Origin: Desulfovibrio sp.
GTDB taxonomy: Bacteria; Desulfobacterota; Desulfovibrionia; Desulfovibrionales; Desulfovibrionaceae
DNA: 64,000 nucleotides
Assembly: GCF_034006445.1 (NCBI RefSeq)
Contig: NZ_JAVESS010000014.1
Span: forward strand, 1-64,000
Direction of reading: 5' to 3'
This document shows positions 25,663 to 34,390 of this stretch, piece by piece; within the stretch, counting starts at the first letter, position 1; each line of letters starts with the position of its first letter. Below the pieces are notes generated by a model, which saw only the letters and a list, made by a program, of their open reading frames with translations, searched no databases and had not been told where the DNA came from. The translations under genes and the position numbers were made by a program.

Positions 25663-26526
25663 TCAGCGCCGGGATGCCGCCATGGCCTGAAGCCTGCGAA
25701 TGCGTTCTTCCAGCGGCGGATGCGTGCTGAAGAGATTGGCCATGCTGCTGTGGGCAAACATGGGCGACACTATGAACATCTGCTCTGTACTGGGATTGCC
25801 CTCGCGCATGGGTATGCGCCCGCTGGCCGCGCCGAGTTTGGCCAGAGCGCCAGCCAGCGCCAGGGGCTGACCGCAAAGTTCTGCCCCCGTGTCGTCAGCC
25901 AGGTATTCCCGCGAGCGCGAAATGGCCATCTGCACAAGACCGGCCGCCATAGGGGCCAGCAAAGCCATGGCCAGCGCCGCGATGGGATTGACCCCGCCGC
26001 CCTCGCCGTCACGGTTGCCGCCGCCGAATATGGCCGTGAACTGAAAAATGTTGGCCATGGTCACAATGGCAGAGGCCATGACCCCGGCGATGGTCTGAAT
26101 GAGAATGTCGCGGTTGACGATGTGCCCCATCTCATGGGCCACCACGCCGCGCAGCTCTTCTGGCGACAGAAGGCGCAAAATGCCTTCGGTCACGGCCACC
26201 ACCGCGTGTTCGGGATCGCGCCCGGTGGCAAAGGCATTGGGGGCCTCTTCGGGCACGACACAGACGCGGGGCTTGGGCACATTGGCGTTGTGAGCAAGTT
26301 CTTCAACAATTTTATGTAAATACGGAGCTTCTTCCGGGGCAAGCTCACGCGCACGGTACATGGAAAGCACAATTTTGTCCGAGTACCAGTAGCTGCCCAC
26401 GTTCATGAGCAGGGCCATGCCAAAGGCTATGACAATGCCCGTGCGCCCGCCAAGCAGGCCGCCAAGCACTATGATAATGCCCGAAAGCAAACCCAGAAGA
26501 AGAACTGTCTTGATCTGGCTGGTCAT
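25663..26526 (-). CDS. htpX: Membrane zinc metalloprotease HtpX
   Basis: HtpX is an M48 inner-membrane protease that degrades damaged membrane proteins. Two N-terminal helices (8-26 and 30-47) precede the zinc motif HEMGH (131-135). A second hydrophobic pair follows, then REYLADDTGAE (E207), the third zinc ligand. The length of 287 residues is standard. GAGGAG lies upstream of the ATG, and a promoter is visible at 26577-26604. Confidence 0.95.
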   Translation of the reverse strand: MTSQIKTVLLLGLLSGIIIVLGGLLGGRTGIVIAFGMALLMNVGSYWYSDKIVLSMYRARELAPEEAPYLHKIVEELAHNANVPKPRVCVVPEEAPNAFATGRDPEHAVVAVTEGILRLLSPEELRGVVAHEMGHIVNRDILIQTIAGVMASAIVTMANIFQFTAIFGGGNRDGEGGGVNPIAALAMALLAPMAAGLVQMAISRSREYLADDTGAELCGQPLALAGALAKLGAASGRIPMREGNPSTEQMFIVSPMFAHSSMANLFSTHPPLEERIRRLQAMAASRR

Positions 26527-26576
26527 GCGTACTCCTCTATATGCGAATATTGCGCGTCGTTAAAACCTCGCAAGAT

Positions 26577-26604
26577 GATATAAGCATTGGCCTGCGGCTG
26601 GCAA
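26577..26604 (-). promoter_or_regulatory. Sigma-70-type promoter for htpX
   Basis: On the minus strand TTGCCA, a 16-nt spacer and TATATC lie about 50 bp before the htpX ATG, between it and the end of the amidotransferase gene. Confidence 0.5.
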
Positions 26605-26705
26605 GAAGGCTTTTCCCTGTGTGCGTCAGCCGCTTTTCCCGCATCCAGCCCGCACGGCAAGCCCGCTCGCACCATTGCAAGGGGGCTGTCGCTGCAAGCG
26701 CTCCA

Positions 26706-28631
26706 CTACGCGGCGGGGCGCTGGCGTGCCTGCCACCACAGCTGAAAGACCAGCAGGGTCCACAAGGGTTTGCGCAAATCGGCCCTGCCGGAGATGTGCT
26801 CGTCCATAAGGGCGCGCACGGTGGCAGGGTTAAAGATGCCCTGGGCCTTGAGGCTGTCCGGGCTGAGCAGGTCTTCCATGAGGGGGCGCATGCGCCCGCG
26901 CAGCCACTCCGCCACGGGGATCTGAAATCCCCTCTTGTTGCGGTGCAGGATTTCCTTGGGCAACAGCCCCGCAAAGGCCCGTTTGAGCAACCATTTGCGC
27001 TTGAATCCGTGCAGTTTGCGATCCACGGGCAGGCGCGCGGCGAATTCGGCCACGTCCTTGTCCAGAAAAGGCGCGCGCACTTCAAGGCTGTGCAGCATGG
27101 AGCAGCGATCCACCTTGACCAGGATGTCGTCCAGCATGAACTGATGCGCGTAGACATAGAACGCGCGCGCCAGAGGCGTGGCCGCATTGTAGGGCTGCCA
27201 GTGTTCAAACTGCTCGCGTGTGGGCGCAAAAAGGCGCTCCGGCGAAAGAAAGCCCGGCGCTTGCGCCTTGAAGGCTCCGGTCAGAATTTCGGCCTGCATA
27301 TCGGGAGTAAAGGCGGTGAGCATGGTCTGCACCCGCTGCCAGGCCGGAGCCTGGGCCGCCCGCAAAAACGTGGCCACAGCCAGGCGCGGATTGATATACC
27401 CGGCGGATGAAGGCAGGCGACGGGCAAGGGGTTCAACCATCTTGTGACGCACCAGGGCGGGCAGGGCATTGTACCATTCCGCCACCTTGAAGCCTATGTA
27501 GTGCTCGTACCCGGCCCACAGTTCGTCCGCGCCGTCGCCGCCAAGAGCCACGGTGACCTTTTCCCGCGTGACGCCAGAAAGCAGCCAGGTGGGAGCCACC
27601 GAGGCGTCGGCCATGGGCACGTCCATCCTGCTGACGATGCCGGGCAGATTGTCGGCGCACTCTTCGGCGGAAAGCACACGCTCATGGTGGTCGGTGCCAA
27701 AGGCCTCGGCCACTATGCGGGCATAGCGCGACTCGTCATAGCTGGCTTCCGTGAAGCCGATGGAAAACGTCTTTATGGGCGTGGGGGACTGCTGCGCCAT
27801 AAGCCCGGCCACAATGGACGAGTCAATGCCGCCCGAAAGAAACACGCCCAGCGGCACGTCGCTGACCATGCGCCGACGCACGGCGCGCGCCATCAGAAAC
27901 CGCAACTCTTCGCCAAGCTGATCCGGGTTGCGCCTGTCGCTCTCGTCGGGCATGGGCATGTCCCAGTAGCGGCCCGTACGCACGACGCCGCCCTCAACCA
28001 TCAGCCAGTGCGCGGGGGGCAGGCTTTCCACCTCGCCATAGACGGTCTGCGGCGTGGGCACATACTCATAGGCCAGGTAACGCATGACAGCTTCGGGCTG
28101 CATGGTCAGGCTCAGGCCGGGAATTTTTTCCAGCGCCGTCAGTTCGGAGACAAAATGCAGTCTGCCCTGCTGCACGGTGTAGAAAAAGGGTTTTTTGCCA
28201 AAAGGGTCACGCGCGCAGAAAAGGCGCTGCTCGTGGGCATCCCACAGGGCAAAGGCGAACATGCCGTTAAAGCGGGACAAGCAGTCCACGCCCCACTGGC
28301 GGTAGCCTTCCAGTATGACCTCGGTGTCGGAGCTGGTGCAAAAACGCGCGCCGTTGGCGGCAAGTTCCTGCTTGAGTTCCACGAAATTATAGATCTCGCC
28401 GTTGAATACGATCGTATAACGCCCGTCAACGCTGTGCATGGGCTGACCGCCCGTGCCAAGGTCAATGATGGAAAGACGCCGGTGCCCCAGGCAGACCGGG
28501 CCGTTCAGCCACTGCCCTTCGCCGTCCGGCCCCCGGTGGGCGATGTAATCGGTCATGGCCTTGACCCAGTACTGGGCCTGGGGATCAAGAGGCGAAGCGT
28601 CCAGTTGGCAAATACCGGCTATTCCACACAT
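26706..28631 (-). CDS. asnB: Asparagine-synthase-type glutamine amidotransferase
   Basis: The 641-residue protein has an N-terminal class II glutaminase domain starting at Cys2 (MCGIAGICQ), with RGPDGEG and FNGEIYN, and a C-terminal synthetase domain with the ATP loop LSGGIDSS (about residues 266-273) and ALGGDGADELWAGY. AsnB makes asparagine, but homologues in polysaccharide clusters amidate sugars or peptides. It is the last gene of the glycosyltransferase arm and its start overlaps the preceding glycosyltransferase by 13 bp. I take MCGI at 28631 as the start because the cysteine must be N-terminal. Confidence 0.88.
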   Translation of the reverse strand: MCGIAGICQLDASPLDPQAQYWVKAMTDYIAHRGPDGEGQWLNGPVCLGHRRLSIIDLGTGGQPMHSVDGRYTIVFNGEIYNFVELKQELAANGARFCTSSDTEVILEGYRQWGVDCLSRFNGMFAFALWDAHEQRLFCARDPFGKKPFFYTVQQGRLHFVSELTALEKIPGLSLTMQPEAVMRYLAYEYVPTPQTVYGEVESLPPAHWLMVEGGVVRTGRYWDMPMPDESDRRNPDQLGEELRFLMARAVRRRMVSDVPLGVFLSGGIDSSIVAGLMAQQSPTPIKTFSIGFTEASYDESRYARIVAEAFGTDHHERVLSAEECADNLPGIVSRMDVPMADASVAPTWLLSGVTREKVTVALGGDGADELWAGYEHYIGFKVAEWYNALPALVRHKMVEPLARRLPSSAGYINPRLAVATFLRAAQAPAWQRVQTMLTAFTPDMQAEILTGAFKAQAPGFLSPERLFAPTREQFEHWQPYNAATPLARAFYVYAHQFMLDDILVKVDRCSMLHSLEVRAPFLDKDVAEFAARLPVDRKLHGFKRKWLLKRAFAGLLPKEILHRNKRGFQIPVAEWLRGRMRPLMEDLLSPDSLKAQGIFNPATVRALMDEHISGRADLRKPLWTLLVFQLWWQARQRPAA

Positions 28632-30154
28632 GTTTCTTTCCAGCACCTGTAATTATTGATGAAAATTCGCGCCAAACGGTCATTATTGGCTTCAGGATCA
28701 AACATTCTGGCCGCCAGCAGCCTGCCGTTGCGGGCAAGGCCAGCCGCCAGGGCCGCATCTTTGGCCAGCGTTTCCACAGCGTCAGCCAGGGCCACGGCAT
28801 CGTGTTGGGGCACAGCCAGCCCTGTCTTGCCGTGCCGGACCACCTCGGGCAGCGCGTTGACCGTGGTGCTGACCACGGGCAGGCCATAGGCCAGAGCCTC
28901 GATAACGGTGTTGGGGATGCCGTCGCGTCGGCCAGAAGCGTGCACCGCGCAGGGCGCCACAAAAATATCATGATCGTTGAGCAGACGGGGCAGTTCGTTG
29001 TGCGAAATGAGGCCGGGCATGCTCACGCGGGCTTCGAGGTTCAGTTCCTTGCGCAGGCGCGTCAATTCGGCCTGCATGTTGCCAAGGCCCATTACCGTGC
29101 CGCCGCCGCCCGCCAGCGTCAGGGTGAAGTCCAGCCCCCTGTTTTGCAGCAAGCCGCACGCCCGGAGCAGCACGTCAAAGCCTTTGGTGACGTCAAACCT
29201 GCCCAGAGCCAGCAGACGCACGGGCCGCGCCATGGGAACAGGCGATGGCGAGGCAGGAACCGCCTCAAACTGCGGGAGGGAATGGGCAATATCGCTGAAA
29301 TCGCAGCAGGCCAAAGAAGCCTGGGCCAAAGAAGCTTGGGCCGGAGAAGCCTGGGCCGCCAAAGATGCCCCCTGCTCTGCCAGCCTTACCTGTTCAAGCG
29401 GTTCTGCCGGATCGGCCTGGGCCTGTCCAGCCTGATCGCCCTGCCCCGCCGGTTCTGCCACGGAAACATCTTCCAGAGGCGGCAGGGTCAGGCCATTGTA
29501 CACAAGTTCCACCTTGCCCTTGGCCTGGCCCTTGTCAAAATTTTCAATACGCGCCTTGTCTGCACCGTTGTTGGCGCGCACCAGAAAGGCCGCATCAAGC
29601 TTTGCGCCAAGGTCCGGGTCCGCTGGCTCAAGATTGTCGCCCCGCGCGCAGGTGGCAAACGGCAGCCCGGCAATACTGCCCGCAACCCAGGCGGCGGTGG
29701 CCGTGCCGCGCGGCCAGGGCGCGTAGATCATGTCAATGCCCGCTTCTTTGAAGCGCCGGGCCAGATACACCCCCGCGCAAAAAGCCCAGAGGTTCTCGCC
29801 CATGGTTTCAATGCAGCGCCAGCGACGAAACATGGTACGCCTGAAAAGACGGCCCATACGCAGAGGATGGGCGCACACCTGGCGCATCACTTCAGCCAGG
29901 ATGGCAAAGAGAGCCTTTGTGCCCAGGGTGTGGGTCTGCCGCGCGGCCATCTGCATTTCTGTGGAACAATGCCGCAGATTGGCTCCGTACAAACTATAGA
30001 CAGAAACGGGAAGGCGTTTTCTGAGTCCCTGTACTTCACGGAAAATAAAGGGTTGCGTGAACAAGGGGTACCACAGGAGCACACAGGCCATATGGGGCAG
30101 GCCGGGCTCAAATGGCTTCTGGATGACCGGCTCACTTGTCTTGTATTCTGTCAT
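28619..30154 (-). CDS. Glycosyltransferase family 4 with low-complexity insert
   Basis: The 511-residue enzyme has the GT-B fold. The N-terminal part contains LLWYPLFTQPFIFREV and YAPWPRGTATAAW, and the C-terminal donor domain contains ALGRFDVTKGFDVLLRA and the EX7E region GIPNTVIEALAYGLPVVST. Between the domains, at about residues 230-310, lies a Glu/Ala/Gln-rich insert with tandem AQASLAQASLA, absent from the paralogue at 31280-32662. A good CAGGAG site precedes the ATG. The donor and acceptor sugars are unknown. Confidence 0.87.
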   Translation of the reverse strand: MTEYKTSEPVIQKPFEPGLPHMACVLLWYPLFTQPFIFREVQGLRKRLPVSVYSLYGANLRHCSTEMQMAARQTHTLGTKALFAILAEVMRQVCAHPLRMGRLFRRTMFRRWRCIETMGENLWAFCAGVYLARRFKEAGIDMIYAPWPRGTATAAWVAGSIAGLPFATCARGDNLEPADPDLGAKLDAAFLVRANNGADKARIENFDKGQAKGKVELVYNGLTLPPLEDVSVAEPAGQGDQAGQAQADPAEPLEQVRLAEQGASLAAQASPAQASLAQASLACCDFSDIAHSLPQFEAVPASPSPVPMARPVRLLALGRFDVTKGFDVLLRACGLLQNRGLDFTLTLAGGGGTVMGLGNMQAELTRLRKELNLEARVSMPGLISHNELPRLLNDHDIFVAPCAVHASGRRDGIPNTVIEALAYGLPVVSTTVNALPEVVRHGKTGLAVPQHDAVALADAVETLAKDAALAAGLARNGRLLAARMFDPEANNDRLARIFINNYRCWKETCVE

Positions 30155-30245
30155 TGCTTACTCCTGAGCGTCTGCGAAGGGGCAAACCCACAGGTTATGT
30201 CTTGATATTCCACGTATTGACGGGCCGGAGTGCAAAAAATGCCAA

Positions 30246-31283
30246 CTATGGCGCTTCCTGGGGCGGGTATGCCCAATCGTTGCATCCCGTACCGCTGCCG
30301 CGCAGCAGTTCCGTACTGTCGGGAGCCTGAGGCCCCAGCGCTTCGCGCAACTGGGCCATGGTCAGGCAGCGCACCTCCCAGCGGGATGTGAGCCAGTCCG
30401 TCCAGGCCAGTATCTTGTTCATGAGCCTGTCCACAGAGGCTGCGTCAGGCAGATGGGGCGCGCCGCCCGGCATCATTTCCGACGAATGCCAGGTAAGCGA
30501 CAATACCTGCCCGCCTCTGGCGGCAAAAAGCCTGGTAACTGCCTGCATGGCCCACAGGGGATGATACACGGGCAGCAGACTCAGCGCACCCCAGTTTTTG
30601 AATCCCGGGCGCAAGCCGGGAGCCGCCCGGCGCACCAGGCCGGGCAAAGGACGCACAAGGGGCGTGACACTGAGCGGAACCTCAAAAATACGCTCTTTTC
30701 CCACAGACACCCAGTAGGGATTGCAGGGAGCGTCAAAATGATCCGGCCCGGCCAGGGGCGTAGCCCCGCAGTGCAGGGGACGCACCGAGGCGTCCACCTT
30801 TATTCCGGCCTGGGCCAGCAAGGGCCAGAGATTTTTGTGCAGATCCCAGCGGCCCATGCGAAACGACGTCAGTGGCGCGGACTGAAACTCCCTGCCCACA
30901 GCCATAAGACTCTCAAGCTTGGCGGCCATGAGCGACGTGGGCACGTCGGCGGCAGGCACGCTTGGAGCGTTGTCGGCCAGCGCGGCATCGGCCACGGGGC
31001 CTTCGATGGTCAGAGGGGGGGTATTCCAGTGATGCAGGTGCGCGCCTATTTCCGCCCCATACCTGTCGCGCATGTGCGCCAGCGCAGAACGGGAAGCAGT
31101 ATCGGCCAGAACGGAATGCGCGCAGAACAATGTGGGCCGTATCCCCCGCTCGCACAGGGGGGCAAGCCGCGCCAGGCTGGCCGTATTGGCCGTCGAGAAG
31201 CCCCGGCGCGCGTACCGGCCGCCAAAAAGCCCCTCTTCCTCCACGTCCAGACTGACGGCAAGATAGAGCACAGGGCGGCTCAT
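30246..31283 (-). CDS. Polysaccharide deacetylase-like protein
   Basis: The 345-residue protein has NodB-fold features: an early acidic strand LAVSLDVEEEG, IRPTLFCAHSVL, IGAHLHHWN (metal-binding histidines), SFRMGRWDLHKNLWPLL and a late LSLTWHSSEM. No signal peptide is visible, so it may act in the cytoplasm on a lipid-linked intermediate. Its ATG overlaps the upstream glycosyltransferase stop by four bases, indicating coupling. Substrate unknown. Confidence 0.8.
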   Translation of the reverse strand: MSRPVLYLAVSLDVEEEGLFGGRYARRGFSTANTASLARLAPLCERGIRPTLFCAHSVLADTASRSALAHMRDRYGAEIGAHLHHWNTPPLTIEGPVADAALADNAPSVPAADVPTSLMAAKLESLMAVGREFQSAPLTSFRMGRWDLHKNLWPLLAQAGIKVDASVRPLHCGATPLAGPDHFDAPCNPYWVSVGKERIFEVPLSVTPLVRPLPGLVRRAAPGLRPGFKNWGALSLLPVYHPLWAMQAVTRLFAARGGQVLSLTWHSSEMMPGGAPHLPDAASVDRLMNKILAWTDWLTSRWEVRCLTMAQLREALGPQAPDSTELLRGSGTGCNDWAYPPQEAP

Positions 31284-32662
31284 AGTTCCTCTTTTTCCAC
31301 GTGCGCGCTGGCCGGGCCGTAAATTTTTTGTTGTTGGCCCCCGACAGCCTCGGCGGCCCCGGCACCATCAGTTGAGCCGGCAGCCCTGGCGTACTGCTCC
31401 ACATACAGGTCGTAGACCGCCGTGATATTGCGCGTGGGGTCAAAAAGCTTTTCAACGTGGGCCCGGCCTGCCTCGGCCATGGCCAGGGCAGCGTCCCTGT
31501 CGGCCACCATGCGGCGCACCGCGTTGGCCAGGGCGCGTGGATCGCGTTGCGGAACCAGCAGGCCGGTTTCGCCGTCCATGACCACCTCGGCTATGCCGCA
31601 AACATCGGTGGAAATAACAGGCATACGGTGCGAGAGCGCTTCCATTATGACGTTGGGGATACCGTCGCGATCGCCGTTGGCATGCACTACGCTGGGCATG
31701 ATGAGCATATCGTGGTCCAGCATAAAACAGCAGATTTTATCATGAGGGATAAAGCCTGGCATGTCCACATCCTGGGTAAGCCCCAGATTATCGCGCAGCT
31801 TGACGAGCTTGCGATGCCAATTGCCGTCGCCCACCAAGGTCAGGGTCACGGGCACATTTTCGCGCCGCAGACGGGCCATTGCCGTGAGCAGATCAGGAAA
31901 GCCCTTGGTGCGGGCAAAACGGCCCACGGCCAGAAGGCGATAGGGAGGCTGCATGGGCATGGCGCACTGGCCGCGCGGACGGAAGGTAAGGCTATTGTAG
32001 ATGGCGTGCACCTTGTCAGCGGCATCGGGGGGACAAAAGCCGCGCAGCCACTGCACATTGGTGCGATTGTTGGTGCGGATGAACAGCGCGTCGCGCGATT
32101 TTTCCCTGAGCAGGCCGTCTTCGGGATAGATGTCTCCGGCGCGGCCGGTAAAGGCAAAAGGAATGCCCGTCACCCGCGAGGCCACCCAGGCGGCTGTGGC
32201 CGGGCCATTTGCCCAGCCCGCGTGGATAAGCTGCACGCCATCCTCGCGGCATTTTTCGGCCAGAAGAAAACCCGCCAGAAAACACCAGAGATTTTCGCCC
32301 AGCGCTTCAAGGTTGCGCATACGGCGAAAAAATCCTTCACGCATGAGCTTCCACGTGGCGCCGGGCCGCTGCCGCAGGGCGCGCCCAAAAGCGGCCAGTA
32401 TCCGGCCTGCGGCCCTGATGCCCATACGGCCGACCGGGCCGTCATAGGCGCGCATTTCCTCACTGCAGCCCTTGAGATTCTCGCCATACATGCTGTAGGC
32501 GAATACGGGCATTCCCCGTTTTCTCAGCTGCACGACCTCACGAAAAATAAATGTCTCTGAAGACAGGGGAAACCAGAGAAGCACATAGGCAACAACAGGC
32601 GGCACGGTCTGCCGGCCGCTTGTTGCGCCCGCTTCTGTGGCAGCGCCGCTGGTTAAAGGCAT
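31280..32662 (-). CDS. Glycosyltransferase family 4
   Basis: This 460-residue GT-B enzyme is a paralogue of the one at 28619-30154: shared landmarks are LLWFPLSSETFIFREV, ALGENLWCFLAG, HAGWANGPATAAW and DGIPNVIMEALSHRMPVIST. It lacks the low-complexity insert. The start has a GGAG site. A GC hairpin (32687-32706) separates it from the oxoamine synthase gene. The pair of related transferases suggests sequential additions to one glycan. Confidence 0.88.
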   Translation of the reverse strand: MPLTSGAATEAGATSGRQTVPPVVAYVLLWFPLSSETFIFREVVQLRKRGMPVFAYSMYGENLKGCSEEMRAYDGPVGRMGIRAAGRILAAFGRALRQRPGATWKLMREGFFRRMRNLEALGENLWCFLAGFLLAEKCREDGVQLIHAGWANGPATAAWVASRVTGIPFAFTGRAGDIYPEDGLLREKSRDALFIRTNNRTNVQWLRGFCPPDAADKVHAIYNSLTFRPRGQCAMPMQPPYRLLAVGRFARTKGFPDLLTAMARLRRENVPVTLTLVGDGNWHRKLVKLRDNLGLTQDVDMPGFIPHDKICCFMLDHDMLIMPSVVHANGDRDGIPNVIMEALSHRMPVISTDVCGIAEVVMDGETGLLVPQRDPRALANAVRRMVADRDAALAMAEAGRAHVEKLFDPTRNITAVYDLYVEQYARAAGSTDGAGAAEAVGGQQQKIYGPASAHVEKEEL

Positions 32663-32686
32663 ATCGATCTCCGCTATAAACGAGAG

Positions 32687-32706
32687 CCGGGCCTGATGGC
32701 CCGGCC
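32687..32706. terminator. GC-rich hairpin between two minus-strand genes
   Basis: GCCGGGCC, a TGAT loop and GGCCCGGC form a perfect 8-bp stem. The T run is on the plus strand, so on the minus strand this is at most an attenuating hairpin between the oxoamine synthase gene and the glycosyltransferase gene. Confidence 0.4.
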
Positions 32707-32719
32707 CGGAGTGCTTTTT

Positions 32720-34039
32720 TTATTCGCCCAGGGTTTCTTCGGCGTGTTCACTTTTGTATTTTTCTACAATGGCCTGCGCCTTGGGAATTTCTTCCTTCAC
32801 CGCGTCCAGGGCCTGACGGATATGGTCTTCGGTGTGGGCGGCGGAAAGGAAGAAGCGCAGCCTGTCGGTGCCTTCTTTGACCGCCGGAAAGGTGATGGGC
32901 ATAACATAGATGCCGCGCTTGAAAAGCGCATTGGACAAAAAGCCCGCGACCATAGGATCGCCCACCATGACAGGCACGATGGCATAGCCCTGGGCCGAGC
33001 CCGTATCCAGACCGATGCTGGCGGCATATTCCACAAAGAACTGCGAAATTCTTTGCAGTTTGTGCACCCGCTCCGGTTCACGCAGCATGATGTCCAGTGC
33101 CTTGTGGCAGGCCACGGCGATAACGGGCGGCATGCCGACGCTGAACACAAAGCCCGGCGAGCCGTACTTCAAAAATTCCACCAGTTCGTGCTTGCCGGCG
33201 ATAAAGCCGCCGCAGCCGCACATGGATTTGGAGAGCGTGCTCATCCACATGTCCACTTCAGTGGCGTCAATGCCAAAATATTCGTGCGCGCCGCGCCCGG
33301 TCTTGCCGAGCACGCCCAGAGAGTGGGCCTCATCCACCAGCAGCATGCAGTCATACTGCTTTTTCAGCTGGATGATGCGGGGCAGGTCGGGAATATTGCC
33401 GTCCATGCTGAACAGGCCCTCGGTGACGATGATGGCCCGCTTGTGCTCGGCGCGCTTGGCCTTGAGCATTTCTTCAAGGGCGTCGCAATCATTGTGATTG
33501 TAGGAGTAGCGCGCGGCGTGCGAAAGGCGTGCGCCCTGCACCAGGGAGTTGTGGGCCAGGCCGTCATGAAAGATGGCGTCGCGGTGACCGAGCAGAAAGC
33601 CGAGGGTAGACACGTTGGTGGCATGGCCGCTCACGTAGACAATGCAGTCTTCCACACCGTACAGGTCTGCAAAGGCGCGCTCAAGCTCGCGGTGGGGCGG
33701 GCGCTCGCCGCCCACAAGGCGGCTGGCTCCGGCCGACGTGCCATAAACGGTGGCAGCGCGGGTAACGGCCTCGGTAATTTCCGGATGGGCGTTAATGTCC
33801 AGATAGTCGTAGGTGGAAAAGTTCAGGTATTCCTTGCCGCCTATGAGCGTGGTGGCCTTGGCCGCCCGCTCGTGGCAGAGGAAAAGAGGATTTTCCATCC
33901 CCATCTTGGCTCCCATCTCCACAAGCCGGTCAAAGGCGAGCTTGGAACGCATGCGGCTGAATCCGCCTGCGGAGCTTTCTGCGGCGGCAGCAGGTGACGC
34001 CGCCTCTTGGCCAGCCTGACAGGAATGGTCGTTCTTCAT
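32720..34039 (-). CDS. Alpha-oxoamine synthase (SPT/AONS/KBL-like PLP enzyme)
   Basis: The 439-residue protein is a class II PLP transferase of the serine palmitoyltransferase/BioF/CqsA family, which condenses an acyl thioester with an amino acid and releases CO2. Visible motifs: GTSAGASRLVGGE, DGLAHNSLVQG, VDEAHSLGVLGKTGRG, and TLSKSMCGCGG with the PLP lysine at K271. The start is the ATG at 34039 behind AGAGGA. It has its own promoter (34130-34158) and is divergent from an ACP-containing polyketide-type gene, a likely source of its acyl substrate. BioF function is less likely because no bio genes are nearby. Confidence 0.85.
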   Translation of the reverse strand: MKNDHSCQAGQEAASPAAAAESSAGGFSRMRSKLAFDRLVEMGAKMGMENPLFLCHERAAKATTLIGGKEYLNFSTYDYLDINAHPEITEAVTRAATVYGTSAGASRLVGGERPPHRELERAFADLYGVEDCIVYVSGHATNVSTLGFLLGHRDAIFHDGLAHNSLVQGARLSHAARYSYNHNDCDALEEMLKAKRAEHKRAIIVTEGLFSMDGNIPDLPRIIQLKKQYDCMLLVDEAHSLGVLGKTGRGAHEYFGIDATEVDMWMSTLSKSMCGCGGFIAGKHELVEFLKYGSPGFVFSVGMPPVIAVACHKALDIMLREPERVHKLQRISQFFVEYAASIGLDTGSAQGYAIVPVMVGDPMVAGFLSNALFKRGIYVMPITFPAVKEGTDRLRFFLSAAHTEDHIRQALDAVKEEIPKAQAIVEKYKSEHAEETLGE

Positions 34040-34390
34040 GCCGTATCCTCTTAAAATTTGTCCAAAAAAATGCACCGCCCGCAGCCGACAGCAAGCGGCA
34101 GGGCAAAAGGCGCAACTTTGTAAGGATTCAGTATAGCTAAACCGTCAACCTATGGCAAGTGCGGAATGTCTATTGTCAGCAAGCCAGGCCTCGTAACGCC
34201 GCTGGGGCAGTTTTCGTCATTATGCCGCCCTGTTGGATGCCACTGTCGCGGTTCGCCGCACCGCCGCCAGGGCTTATTTTCTGCCCGGCTTCTGGACAAG
34301 AGGTCCAATATACTCTAACATACAACCCTTAATCAAACCCCATTATGGCTTGGCCCATTTGACCAGCCCCGCGCCATAGGCCCCAAATAT
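34040..34390. other. Divergent control region of the lipid/glycan locus, 351 bp
   Basis: The region separates the oxoamine synthase and polyketide-type genes. It holds the minus-strand promoter listed separately. On the plus side, TATACT at 34309-34314 is a candidate -10 box but has no good -35. Just upstream, TGGAC-aagag-GTCCA (34292-34307) is a small inverted repeat that could be an operator. No gene is seen. Confidence 0.4.
34130..34158 (-). promoter_or_regulatory. Sigma-70-type promoter for the alpha-oxoamine synthase gene
   Basis: On the minus strand TTGCCA, exactly 17 nt and TATACT are visible, predicting an untranslated leader of about 85 nt. This is one of the better promoter matches in the window. 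Confidence 0.6.

Noticed and set aside
26706..28631. Reading the locus as an exosortase/PEP-CTERM system because of AsnB, deacetylase and GT4 genes
   Set aside because: Those families do occur in exosortase loci, but no exosortase, PEP-CTERM protein or acyl-CoA ligase is visible in the window.
32720..34039. Annotation as BioF or Kbl
   Set aside because: The fold is shared, but there are no biotin or threonine catabolism genes nearby, and the divergent ACP-containing gene fits an acyl-thioester condensing role better. It remains possible.
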